Positions 35,318 to 43,676 of a stretch of DNA of 64,000 nucleotides are shown piece after piece. Under the pieces are notes generated by a model, which had not been told where the DNA came from, searched no databases, and saw nothing but the letters and a program-made list of their open reading frames with translations. Each line of letters starts with the position of its first letter. Positions within the stretch are counted from its first letter, which is position 1. Origin of the DNA: Chloroflexi bacterium HGW-Chloroflexi-4 (GTDB taxonomy: Bacteria; Chloroflexota; Anaerolineae; Anaerolineales; Anaerolineaceae); NCBI GenBank assembly GCA_002840715.1, contig PHBW01000001.1, forward strand, positions 117,893-181,892. The letters are read 5' to 3'. Both the position numbers and the translations under genes were made by a program.

Positions 35318-36348
35318 AAAGAACTCCTCTTTTGGGGTGCAGAAGTTGTACCGCGAACCAATAAATGTCCGCGCATCATATGGGTTACAGGCACAGTGTT
35401 TTGAAGGTTTTCAGGATGATCAATAATGTCCAACAACATTTGGGCCGCTTCAGCACCGATCATGCGCTTGGGCTGATCAAACGTGGTCAATGGTGGATAT
35501 GTATAAGCAGAATATGGGATGTTATCAAATCCGGCAATGGATATTTCGTCAGGAACATCAATTTTATTGGCATTCAAGACACTCAAAGCCCCGATTGCCA
35601 TCAGATCATTGAAACAAAAGACGGCAGTGGGCCGCGGTTCTATTTGCAGCAAAACTTGCATACCGTGGACGCCGTCTTCAATTTCACTGCTGGGGCAACT
35701 AACGATAAACTGCTCGTTTACCTCCAGGGATGCTCTTTGAATTTCAGCTCGAAAACCCAATAAACGATCTTCGTTGATCCGATCTGCACTGGCATTACCA
35801 AGGTAGGCAATTTCTGTGTGTCCAAGCGTGATGAGATGCCGGGTTACATTGCGTGCGCCGTCGACATCATCATTGGCAATGGAACATTGATAGTCTTCAG
35901 GGGATTGATTATTGATAACCACTATTGGCATGCCGTATTTTTTTAGGAACTCTGCATGTTTCGATCCAAAAGTGACCGAACAAATGATCACACCGTCTAC
36001 ACGATGTTCAGCAAATGCCTGCACAATGTTTTTTTCGCTGTCAAATTCAAGGTGAGAAGAGGCAACGAACAGACTGTATCCAGTTTTTTGCAGAACTTCC
36101 TCAATACCTTGAAGAATTTCACCAAAATAAGGATTATCGATGCGGCTGACTATCACGCCGATGGCATGAGATTTATTGGTTTTCAATCCCCTGGCCGCCG
36201 CACTGGGAAGATATCCCATTTCTTTTGCAAGCTCACAGATCGCAAGCGTCGTTTTCTCAGGAATTGAACGATTGCCGTTCAACGCACGGGAAACGGTTGT
36301 ATGTGAAACACCTGCTTTTTTAGCTATATCTTTTATGGTCACTGGCAT
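35314..36348 (-). CDS. LacI-family transcriptional regulator of the inositol operon
   Basis: The 344-residue protein has the N-terminal LacI helix-turn-helix VTIKDIAKKAGVSHTTVSRALNG, hinge region YLPSAAARGLKTNKSHAIGV, and a periplasmic-binding-like effector domain ending in PLTTFDQPKRMIGAEAAQMLLD. The ATG at 36348 with AAGGA upstream is preferred; an earlier ATG at 36384 would place the start inside the operator. The gene is first in the iol operon. Its promoter carries a perfect palindrome GCACACGTGTGC at +1, so it probably represses itself and the whole operon and is released by an inositol-derived ligand. The same operator precedes hppA. Confidence 0.92.
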   Translation of the reverse strand: MPVTIKDIAKKAGVSHTTVSRALNGNRSIPEKTTLAICELAKEMGYLPSAAARGLKTNKSHAIGVIVSRIDNPYFGEILQGIEEVLQKTGYSLFVASSHLEFDSEKNIVQAFAEHRVDGVIICSVTFGSKHAEFLKKYGMPIVVINNQSPEDYQCSIANDDVDGARNVTRHLITLGHTEIAYLGNASADRINEDRLLGFRAEIQRASLEVNEQFIVSCPSSEIEDGVHGMQVLLQIEPRPTAVFCFNDLMAIGALSVLNANKIDVPDEISIAGFDNIPYSAYTYPPLTTFDQPKRMIGAEAAQMLLDIIDHPENLQNTVPVTHMMRGHLLVRGTTSAPQKRSSL

Positions 36349-36370
36349 TTGATTTGTCCTTATATTTAAC

Positions 36371-36415
36371 GCACACGTGTGCATTCAATATAACAAACAA
36401 GAAATTGAAAGTCAA
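36371..36415 (-). promoter_or_regulatory. lacI-iol operon promoter with LacI operator
   Basis: On the minus strand TTGACT (36410-36415) and TATATT (36387-36392) are 17 bases apart. Five bases after the -10 lies the perfect 12-bp palindrome GCACACGTGTGC (36371-36382), exactly over the expected transcription start. The central CpG and symmetric arms are typical of LacI-family operators. Nearly the whole element recurs at 39113-39159. Confidence 0.85.
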
Positions 36416-36454
36416 TACTGTTCAAGCAAAAAATGACTTAAGTTACTATTTTCT

Positions 36455-36486
36455 CAGGGGCCAAAAGAATAATCCTTTGGTCCCTG
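36455..36486 (-). terminator. Hairpin after hppA
   Basis: An 11-bp stem with one G-U pair (CAGGGGCCAAA with TTTGGTCCCTG) and a 10-base loop lies just past the hppA stop and before the lacI promoter. It lacks a T tract in the minus direction and may be a weak terminator or 3' stabilising stem. Confidence 0.5.
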
Positions 36487-36499
36487 GTGAAAACCAAGC

Positions 36500-38815
36500 T
36501 TATTTCAAAATAGCAGGTTTCTTGCTGACCGCGATTGCCCAAACGATGGCAGCGAGCAGCAAAGCCACAATCACCCAGCCGACGACACCCAGGTTCTGGT
36601 AGCGTACGATCACAGGTGCAGCAATTAAGCTGACAAGATTCACCACTTTAATCATCGGGTTCAAGGCAGGTCCCGCGGCGTCTTTCAGCGGATCGCCGAC
36701 GGTATCACCCACCACCGCTGCTTTGTGACATTCTGAACCCTTGCCGGTATTGGCGACCAGGTCGCGCATTTGATCTTCGACAGACTTTTTGGCATTGTCC
36801 CAAGCACCGCCGGCATTGGACATAAAGACCGCCAACAACTGTCCGCTTAAGATGACACCGGCGAGAAAACCGCCAAGCGCTTCAACCTGCAGCACCATGC
36901 CAACCACGAGAGGCATCAAGACTGCAATAGCAGCCAAAGGCAGCAGTTCTTTTTGGGCTGAACCAGTCGAAATTGCCACCACTTCGGCATAATCCGGCTT
37001 CTTGGTGCCTTCCATGATGCCGGGGATTTTGAACTGCCGGCGAACCTCTTCAACGATCTTGATGGCAGCACGACTGACAGCTTTAATATTCAAGGCGCTG
37101 AACAGCCAGGGCAAAGCGCCTCCCAACAGGAAACCAATAAAAACCTTGGTATCAGAGACTCTGATCGATTCAAGGATTTCAATCTTCATCCCGCTGGCAG
37201 AAAGAGTTCTTTGCACGTTGCCCACATCAGTAATGTAGGATGAGAACAAGCTGACTGCTGCAATCACTGCGGATGCAATCGCCACACCCTTGGTGATGGC
37301 CTTAGTGGTGTTGCCGACTGCATCTAGGTCTGCCATGATTTGGCGGGCTTTGAGGGTGTCTTCATCGGTTTGACCGTGCCAGGCCATTTCTCCAATCCCA
37401 TTGGCATTGTCCGAAATTGGACCAAATGAGTCCATGGCCACATTGTTGCCTGTTTGGCTGAGCATGCCTATACCGACCATGGCGATGCCATAAAGCACAT
37501 AGATGGATTCAACACCGGGATACAGCAGCAACGATGTGAAGAATGCCACAGCAATTACAACCAACGCCCACACACTGGATTCCATGCCGATGGCCAGACC
37601 TGAAAGGATGGTAGTCGCCGGACCGGTCTTGGTGCTGTCCACAATCTCACGTACGGGGGCATACTTGGTGGATGTGAAGTATGAGGTCAACGGATTGAAA
37701 ACCACTGCCAAGGCAACGCCAATAGTGGTTAAAACTGCCAATTTCCAATCATGGGCATACAAAATTGCCACCACAAATGACCAGATAATGGTGTTAATGC
37801 TGGAGATTTCATATGACCTGAACATGGATTCTTCAGCATCGTGGGCACGCATGAACCTGATCGGGAACTTTTCCCAGATGGGCACGGCAAAGGTTCCGAG
37901 AATGGAGCTGATCACCCCGATACCGCGCACGATCAGAGGATAGACGATCCATTTCAGGTTTTGATCTTGAGACCAAAGTGCAAGCCCAAGAATAAGGGCT
38001 GAGACGATAGTCACTTCATAGCTTTCGAAAATGTCGGCAGCCATACCGGCGCAATCACCTACGTTATCTCCGACCAGGTCGGCAATCACCGCGGCGTTGC
38101 GAGGATCATCTTCCGGAATGTCTTTTTCAACCTTGCCCACCAGATCTGCGCCAACATCGGCAGCTTTTGTGTAAATGCCGCCGCCGACACGCATAAATAA
38201 TGCCAGCAGTGTGCCGCCGAAACCAAATCCGAGCAACGCATCTGGTGAAGCCTTGCCGAAAATGATAAAGATGACCGTGCCACCAAGAAGACCCAAACCA
38301 TCGGTGAGCATACCGGTATATGCACCAGCATAATAGGCAATTGAAAGGGCTTCGTTGAATTCACGTCTAGCAGCAGATGCAGAACGCACACTGGCCTGGA
38401 TGGCCATGCGCATGCCCAACTGGCCGACTATCAACGAAAAAGAAGCACCCAACACAAAAGCAATCGCGCGTCCAATGGCGATGATGAGCTGGGTATTATA
38501 TTTCTCCGGGGGAAATTCAATTAAAGCTTCGGAACTTGGGGGAACCACATATACAGAAAGAAACAACGCCACAAAAAGAATACCAATAGCAGGCAAAATT
38601 GTTTTCAACTGTTTAGAAAGATACCCTTCCGCCCCTACACGGATGGCATCCCATACTTCTTGCATCTTATCGGTCCCCTTGTCTTTTTTGAGGACAGATT
38701 TCCTCAAAATCCAGGCATAAAACAGGCTGGCGCAAGAAATCACCAAAACGGCGACAATGGCGATTTGCTCAAAATCGCTCAACCCATGCCTTAATCCAAG
38801 ACCTAATATATTCAT
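36500..38815 (-). CDS. hppA: K+-independent membrane-bound pyrophosphatase (ion-translocating)
   Basis: The 771-residue protein has about 16 helices and the catalytic motifs of membrane pyrophosphatases: GGGIYTKAADVGADLVGKVE, DDPRNAAVIADLVGDNVGDCAGMAADIFESYE region, DNANGIGEMAWHG and the C-terminal VVGDTVGDPLKDAAGPALN. The GNTTKA motif has Lys where K+-dependent enzymes have Ala, marking the K+-independent class, normally H+ pumps. It couples pyrophosphate hydrolysis to ion export across the membrane. The ATG at 38815 has AGGAGG upstream; the longer frame to 38851 would skip it. The promoter lies about 300 bases upstream and carries the same LacI operator as the iol operon. Confidence 0.95.
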   Translation of the reverse strand: MNILGLGLRHGLSDFEQIAIVAVLVISCASLFYAWILRKSVLKKDKGTDKMQEVWDAIRVGAEGYLSKQLKTILPAIGILFVALFLSVYVVPPSSEALIEFPPEKYNTQLIIAIGRAIAFVLGASFSLIVGQLGMRMAIQASVRSASAARREFNEALSIAYYAGAYTGMLTDGLGLLGGTVIFIIFGKASPDALLGFGFGGTLLALFMRVGGGIYTKAADVGADLVGKVEKDIPEDDPRNAAVIADLVGDNVGDCAGMAADIFESYEVTIVSALILGLALWSQDQNLKWIVYPLIVRGIGVISSILGTFAVPIWEKFPIRFMRAHDAEESMFRSYEISSINTIIWSFVVAILYAHDWKLAVLTTIGVALAVVFNPLTSYFTSTKYAPVREIVDSTKTGPATTILSGLAIGMESSVWALVVIAVAFFTSLLLYPGVESIYVLYGIAMVGIGMLSQTGNNVAMDSFGPISDNANGIGEMAWHGQTDEDTLKARQIMADLDAVGNTTKAITKGVAIASAVIAAVSLFSSYITDVGNVQRTLSASGMKIEILESIRVSDTKVFIGFLLGGALPWLFSALNIKAVSRAAIKIVEEVRRQFKIPGIMEGTKKPDYAEVVAISTGSAQKELLPLAAIAVLMPLVVGMVLQVEALGGFLAGVILSGQLLAVFMSNAGGAWDNAKKSVEDQMRDLVANTGKGSECHKAAVVGDTVGDPLKDAAGPALNPMIKVVNLVSLIAAPVIVRYQNLGVVGWVIVALLLAAIVWAIAVSKKPAILK

Positions 38816-39036
38816 TACTCCTCCTAAAGAAAATGTTTTGCGACGTTTCAATCATTTTGCCCAATTACTTTTTTGGATCATAAGCAATTCGGGTAAAAAC
38901 CAAAAAGGAATTGTTGAATAAAAGAAAGCTACAGTTTGAAAGGGGTACACAAACAAAGTTTTCGACATATTCTGAAAAACATCGGTTACAGTGTGATTTT
39001 TTCCGGTATTTTCGTATTTAACGAGCAAAAATACAT

Positions 39037-39061
39037 TTCGTATCTCCTACTCAGATACGAA
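39037..39061 (-). other. Hairpin in the hppA leader
   Basis: A perfect 9-bp inverted repeat (TTCGTATCT with AGATACGAA) with a 7-base loop lies in the transcribed leader of hppA. In the minus direction it is followed within a few bases by a TATTTTT stretch, so it could be an attenuator or part of a larger regulatory RNA. No known riboswitch consensus was recognised. Confidence 0.4.
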
Positions 39062-39112
39062 TTTTCGAATTGCATGAATTTTGATTTTTAACATCAGGGC
39101 AAAACAGAATCA

Positions 39113-39159
39113 GCACACGTGTGCATCAACAATATAGCAAACAAAAAAAAGAAAGTCAA
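39113..39159 (-). promoter_or_regulatory. hppA promoter with LacI operator copy
   Basis: On the minus strand TTGACT (39154-39159) and TATATT (39131-39136) are 17 bases apart, and GCACACGTGTGC lies at 39113-39124 just past the -10. The hexamers, spacing, the TTTGC/TTTGT before the -10 and the palindrome match the lacI promoter at 36371-36415, indicating a common regulator and possibly duplication. Confidence 0.82.
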
Positions 39160-39178
39160 TACCTTTTTGCAAGAATAC

Positions 39179-39215
39179 TTGCATTAATTTGAAAAATGTT
39201 GTAATATCAACATTT
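39179..39215 (+). promoter_or_regulatory. Promoter of the HAD/PGM/ABC island with inverted repeat
   Basis: TTGCAT (39179-39184) and TAATAT (39202-39207) are 17 bases apart on the plus strand. The 8-base arms AAATGTTG and CAACATTT flank the -10 hexamer itself (39194-39215), an ideal position for a repressor. The layout parallels the promoter at 21073. The -35 boxes of the two divergent promoters in this region are only about 20 bases apart. Confidence 0.65.
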
Positions 39216-39315
39216 GTAAGCACAAATTCACTTTTCTTGCATTTGCAATTGAATACAACATCAATTTTCAGTATTTTTCTTGACCGTCCATTCTACAGGT
39301 TGAAAGGGAAATTCC

Positions 39316-40047
39316 ATGAATCCTAATATCGAAGCCATTTTCCTGGATGTTGGCAATACACTGCGTATCGTCTTGGAAGATCCTGAGTTTCAAGCAAAAG
39401 CCAAGCAAGACCTTATGAAATTGGTTGGCACAACCGAAACTGAAGAAGTTTTCTTCGCCGGTTTGGAAGAACGCTGGAAGGCGTATCGCAAAGCCTCAAA
39501 AAAATCCTTGAAAGAATCTTCTGAAAAGGATTTATGGTCCATCCACCTTTTACCGGGCTATCCCGCTGAAAAAATCGCTCCCCTGGCCGGAAAACTCACC
39601 CGCCTTTGGCGTGATCACGACGGCATACGCGTGCCTCGCCACGATGTAAAAGTTACTGTGCTTGAACTGGCCAATCGGGGATATAAACTTGGCATCATTG
39701 CCAATACAATCACCGAAACCGAAATTCCCGACTGGATCGAATCGGATGGCTTAACCGGCGTCTTCAATCCCGTCATTCTCTCATCAAAGGTTGGTCTGCG
39801 TAAACCAGACCCCGAGATTTATTGGCTGGCCTCCAGAGAAATTGGCGTTGAACCGGTCAACTGCGCCTATGTGGGCGACAACCCCATTCGCGACGTTGAA
39901 GGCACACAGGCTGCCGGCTATGGAATGATGATCGTGATTGATGAACCGAAAACTCTCGAAAAAGAACCTCAATCCAGCGATTTTGTGATTGATTATCACA
40001 TTACCGAAATATCACAACTGCTTGATATCTTTCCAGCCAGGATTTAA
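39316..40047 (+). CDS. HAD-superfamily hydrolase with D-x-G motif I
   Basis: This 243-residue HAD IA protein has motif I FLDVGNTLR, keeping nucleophile Asp11 but with Gly replacing the second Asp. Motif II is GIIANT, motif III is GLRKPDPEIY and motif IV is YVGDNPIRDVEGTQAAG with both acids. The helical cap spans about residues 20-95. It resembles the next gene and the HAD domains at 49101, 50546 and 52285. Missing the general acid/base Asp, it may be a slow phosphatase, a phosphotransferase-like or a non-phosphatase HAD enzyme. It is the first gene of the island, 6 bases before the next HAD gene. Confidence 0.82.
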   Translation: MNPNIEAIFLDVGNTLRIVLEDPEFQAKAKQDLMKLVGTTETEEVFFAGLEERWKAYRKASKKSLKESSEKDLWSIHLLPGYPAEKIAPLAGKLTRLWRDHDGIRVPRHDVKVTVLELANRGYKLGIIANTITETEIPDWIESDGLTGVFNPVILSSKVGLRKPDPEIYWLASREIGVEPVNCAYVGDNPIRDVEGTQAAGYGMMIVIDEPKTLEKEPQSSDFVIDYHITEISQLLDIFPARI

Positions 40048-40052
40048 TCAAA

Positions 40053-40808
40053 ATGAATGCAGTCAATTCGGAAAAAATCGTAGGGATGAAAGCCATCTTT
40101 CTGGATGTGGGCAATACTTTACGTATTCTGCGTAAAGAAGAACCCCATCGCGCGGCAGCCCGCAATGAAATCGCCAAGCTCGTTGGTACTCAACAAGACC
40201 CAGATTCTTTTGTTGCTGAGCTGGACCGCCGCTATAAGATTTATCGTAAATGGGCTTTTGAAAACATGGTTGAGGCTTCGGAGAAAGAATTGTGGACACG
40301 CTGGCTTTTGCCTGACTACCCCGCAGATAACATTGCCTCACTCTCTGCCCCCCTCACCTACCAATTCAGACAGTCCATGGGCAGGCGCGTGGTGGCTGAA
40401 GGCGGCGCTGAAACCATCATAGAACTTTATAAACGCGGTTATGTTTTAGGCATCATTAGCAACGTGATCACTGAACGTGAGATCCCTGACTGGCTCGAAG
40501 CAGATGGCCTGGCGCAGTACTTTAAATCTGTAATGCTTTCTTCCGTTTTTGGAAAACGCAAACCGGATGCAAGCATCTATCTCGAAGCCGCCAGACAAGC
40601 TGAAGTTGCGACAGAGCAGTGTGTCTATGTAGGCGACAATTTTGCACGTGATGTAGAAGGCACCCGCAATGCCGGGTTCGGCATGATCATCATCATGCCA
40701 GACAAAGAAGACAAAGATATGGAACTCACCCCCGAACAAACCCCTGATCTGGTGATTGATCGCCTCACCGATCTCTTATCCATATTTCCGCCAATTAGTG
40801 CTGAATAG
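40053..40808 (+). CDS. HAD-superfamily hydrolase with D-x-G motif I (paralogue)
   Basis: The 251-residue protein repeats the architecture of the preceding gene: FLDVGNTLRIL for motif I (second Asp replaced by Gly), GIISNV for motif II, GKRKPDASIY for motif III and YVGDNFARDVEGTRNAG for motif IV. The two are tandem paralogues, with ALWTRWLL/DLWSIHLL-type segments in the cap aligned. It ends 17 bases before the permuted phosphoglycerate mutase. Phosphoglycolate, phosphoglycerate or a sugar phosphate are possible substrates given the neighbours, but nothing in the sequence decides. Confidence 0.82.
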   Translation: MNAVNSEKIVGMKAIFLDVGNTLRILRKEEPHRAAARNEIAKLVGTQQDPDSFVAELDRRYKIYRKWAFENMVEASEKELWTRWLLPDYPADNIASLSAPLTYQFRQSMGRRVVAEGGAETIIELYKRGYVLGIISNVITEREIPDWLEADGLAQYFKSVMLSSVFGKRKPDASIYLEAARQAEVATEQCVYVGDNFARDVEGTRNAGFGMIIIMPDKEDKDMELTPEQTPDLVIDRLTDLLSIFPPISAE

Positions 40809-40825
40809 TAAACAACGGAGTTTCA

Positions 40826-42412
40826 ATGGCTATAACCCGGATTAATAATAGTGGAAGCGTTCTGGCAAGCACCGTTAGAGAGATGTATGCTGAAGGGCAG
40901 ACCGACTATTCTTTTGAACCGGTTGTCCTCGTGGACAACCAGGGTGATGCCGTAGGAAAAATAGAAGAAAACGATGCTGTGGTTTTTTGCTGCCGCAGAG
41001 GTGAACGCGAAATTCAACTCACTGAAGCATTTACCGAGTCAAATTTCGATCATTTTCATAAAATCCCATTTAAGAACCTTCCTTTTGTTATTTTGACCTT
41101 GTATCACGATAAATTTAAAGACCTGCCGGTTGCCTTTGCACCGGTCAAAATGCAAGAAACACTTGGTGAAGTCGTCAGCAAAGCTGGCCGAAAACAGGCT
41201 CGCATTTCCGAATCAGAAAAATTCGCCCATATCACATTTTTCTTAAACGGCGGAAATAACACACCCTACCCTGGTGAATTGGATATGCGCATTCCGTCGC
41301 CCAAAGGCATCCCCTTTGATAAAGTACCCGAACTGAAACTGGATGAGGTCGCGGAGAAAGTGATCGAAAGAATCGCTCAAGACGACGATCTGATCGTCAC
41401 CAACTTTGCCAATGGCGACGTGATCGGACATACCTCCAACAGTGAAGCAAAAGTAATATGCGCCGAGATTGTGGATCGCAACCTTGAAAAAGTCGTCTCC
41501 GCTGCCAAAACCGCCGGTTATGTGATTTTTATTACCGCAGACCACGGAAATCTCGAAGAACTTTTAAATGAAGACGGCACCCCCAATGTCTCACATACGA
41601 CAAATCTCGTTGATTTCATTCTGATTGACCCCACCTCGGAATCTCGAATTCAGTTGAAAAACGGAAAACTCGCTGATATCGCTCCAACCATTCTACAAGC
41701 TTTGGGGCTTCAACAGCCTTCTGCCATGACAGGCAGCAATCTGGCGCCTGAGCATAATTACACTTCAGATCGAAAAGTGCTGTTCATCATCCTCGATGGC
41801 TGGGGCATTGGCAAACAAGACAAAAACAATCCCATTTATACAGCCAAAACGCCTTATTGGGATAAGTTAAAAACAACACAGGCGATAAGCACTCTCGAAG
41901 CATCAGGTGAAGCCGTTGGATTAAAAGCCGGCAAAGCTGGTAATTCAGAAGCCGGGCACATGAATCTCGGTGCCGGGCGTGTCGTCTTGCAGGATGACGT
42001 TCGGTTGGATGCAGCCATGAAAGACGGTAGTTTTTACTCAAACACGACCATCCTTCAAGCCATAGATCATGCCATCAAAAACAAGAGCAAGCTTCATCTC
42101 ATTGGCTTAATGACCATTAAAAGCTCTCATGGTTCAATTGATTATCCGTTGGCAGTTCTTAAAATGGCAAAAGAGCGCGGCCTTGATGATGTTTGTCTTC
42201 ATATGATCTTTGACGGCAGAAGCACTGAACCAGGCAGCGCTCCAGCGCTGTTGGAAATGATGGATGAAAAGATCAACATGATTGGCATTGGACAAATTGT
42301 GTCAGGCATTGGCCGTGGGATAGCTCTTGATCGAGATGGTAATTACTCAAAGACTCAGAAAGCCTACGATGCTTTTGTTTTTGGCAAAGGCAGACCCAGT
42401 TTCAATCAATAA
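40826..42412 (+). CDS. gpmI: Circularly permuted cofactor-independent phosphoglycerate mutase
   Basis: The 528-residue chain contains all parts of an iPGM (2,3-bisphosphoglycerate-independent) in swapped order. Residues 1 to about 306 match the canonical C-terminal part: NFANGDVIGHT (D198, H202), TADHGN (D239, H240) and SHTTN (H257). Residues 317-528 match the canonical N-terminal part: ILDGWG (D324), AGNSEAGH (nucleophile S374), SSHGS (H435) and GRGIALDRD. Distances between metal ligands equal those of the Geobacillus enzyme (403/407/444/445/462 and 12/62/123). The natural ends are joined by a linker near 307-316, and the new ends lie in the inter-domain region. The FCCRRGEREIQL segment keeps two substrate arginines; the DGRD motif is changed to DGRS. 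The catalytic set is otherwise complete. CGGAG precedes the ATG. Confidence 0.9.
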   Translation: MAITRINNSGSVLASTVREMYAEGQTDYSFEPVVLVDNQGDAVGKIEENDAVVFCCRRGEREIQLTEAFTESNFDHFHKIPFKNLPFVILTLYHDKFKDLPVAFAPVKMQETLGEVVSKAGRKQARISESEKFAHITFFLNGGNNTPYPGELDMRIPSPKGIPFDKVPELKLDEVAEKVIERIAQDDDLIVTNFANGDVIGHTSNSEAKVICAEIVDRNLEKVVSAAKTAGYVIFITADHGNLEELLNEDGTPNVSHTTNLVDFILIDPTSESRIQLKNGKLADIAPTILQALGLQQPSAMTGSNLAPEHNYTSDRKVLFIILDGWGIGKQDKNNPIYTAKTPYWDKLKTTQAISTLEASGEAVGLKAGKAGNSEAGHMNLGAGRVVLQDDVRLDAAMKDGSFYSNTTILQAIDHAIKNKSKLHLIGLMTIKSSHGSIDYPLAVLKMAKERGLDDVCLHMIFDGRSTEPGSAPALLEMMDEKINMIGIGQIVSGIGRGIALDRDGNYSKTQKAYDAFVFGKGRPSFNQ

Positions 42413-42433
42413 CGCGGTATTTATTGAGGACTT

Positions 42434-43639
42434 ATGGATTTAGACTTTTTACGTCGAATGACCATACCGGCAAAAACCAAGATCGTCATGTTAATCCTTG
42501 ACGGACTTGGAGGATTGCCCATGCAGCCAGGTGGACTGACTGAATTGGAGACCGCTAAAACGCCCAACCTTGATCAACTAGCCTCACTTTCTGCGCTTGG
42601 CTTGACCATCCCTGCTGCTTATGGCATCACCCCAGGCAGCGGCCCCGGCCATCTGGGTATTTTTGGTTACGATCCTATGGAGTACGAAATTGGTCGCGGC
42701 GCTCTGGAAGCTCTGGGCGTGGATTTCGACCTTAGACCTGATGATATTGCTGCCAGGGGCAATTTCTGTATTTTGGATGAAAACGGTGTTTTGGTAGATC
42801 GACGTGCAGGAAGATTGGCGACCGAAGAGGCAATTAAATTAGCAGACAAACTCAGTTCCATCAAAGTTGATGGAGTTGAGTTTTTTGTTGAACCTATTAA
42901 AGAACATCGATTTGCTTTTGTAATCAGAGGCACTGGCCTGGGAGCAAATATCAGCGAAACAGACCCATTGAAAAATGGAGTCAAACCCTTGAGGGCGACA
43001 GGAGCAGACACCGCGTCAAACAGAATAGCTCAATTGATTAACATATTTGTTGATCGAGCTACTCAACTCCTAGCAGGTGAAAAATTTGCCAATGGGATTT
43101 TGTTGCGTGGTTTCGACAAGCTGCCTGTTATCCCAAAATATCAAGAAATCTTCAAATTGAATCCTGCTGCGATTGCCGTCAACGGAATGTATAAAGGCGT
43201 TTCGCGCCTGGTTGGCATGGAAGTGCTTCAATTCCCAGGCAAGACCATTGCAGATGAATTTGCAGCCCTTGAAGAAAACTGGCAAAGTTACGATTTCTTC
43301 TATTTACATGTCAAACAAACCGATACAGCTGGAGAAGATGGCGATTTCGACCGCAAAGTTAAAGTGATCGAAGAAGTAGATGGTTTACTCCCACGCTTGA
43401 CTGCCCTTCAACCAGATGTCGTTATCATCAGCGGAGACCATTCTTCACCAGCTGCCTTGATGTTTCACAGCTGGCACCCCGTCCCAACCTTGCTCTATTC
43501 TAATTTTGTTCGCCCCGATGGAATCACCAGTTTTGGTGAACGAAATTGTTTAAAAGGCAGTCTGGGTATCCTCCCTGCCAAAGAAGTTATGCCTCTCGCC
43601 ATGGCGAATGCATTTCGACTTGCCAAATACGGAGCTTAA
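42434..43639 (+). CDS. apgM: Archaeal-type 2,3-bisphosphoglycerate-independent phosphoglycerate mutase
   Basis: This 401-residue protein is of the ApgM branch of the alkaline phosphatase superfamily. It has VMLILDGLGGLP with the metal Asp, the nucleophile region AAYGITPGSGPGHLGIFGYDP, GRGALEALG, ARGNFC, GMYKGVSRLVGM, HVKQTDTAGEDGDFDRKVKVIEEVD and SGDHSSPA with the Asp-His pair. It interconverts 3- and 2-phosphoglycerate. It follows the permuted iPGM by 21 bases, so two unrelated-looking phosphoglycerate mutases share an operon. Such ApgM proteins are also known in Chloroflexota and other bacteria. Catalytic residues appear intact. Confidence 0.92.
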   Translation: MDLDFLRRMTIPAKTKIVMLILDGLGGLPMQPGGLTELETAKTPNLDQLASLSALGLTIPAAYGITPGSGPGHLGIFGYDPMEYEIGRGALEALGVDFDLRPDDIAARGNFCILDENGVLVDRRAGRLATEEAIKLADKLSSIKVDGVEFFVEPIKEHRFAFVIRGTGLGANISETDPLKNGVKPLRATGADTASNRIAQLINIFVDRATQLLAGEKFANGILLRGFDKLPVIPKYQEIFKLNPAAIAVNGMYKGVSRLVGMEVLQFPGKTIADEFAALEENWQSYDFFYLHVKQTDTAGEDGDFDRKVKVIEEVDGLLPRLTALQPDVVIISGDHSSPAALMFHSWHPVPTLLYSNFVRPDGITSFGERNCLKGSLGILPAKEVMPLAMANAFRLAKYGA

Positions 43640-43676
43640 AGGTATTTGTTAAAACAAAAACCAAATCGGAGGAATG

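Larger units (their letters stand above)
38816..39315. other. Divergent regulatory region between hppA and the HAD/PGM island
   Basis: About 500 bases without a gene. From left to right it holds a long hppA leader (38816 to about 39125), a 9-bp hairpin at 39037-39061, the LacI operator at 39113-39124, the minus-strand promoter (39131-39159), and the plus-strand promoter (39179-39207) with an inverted repeat over its -10. The leader of almost 300 bases is long for a bacterial gene. Confidence 0.7.
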
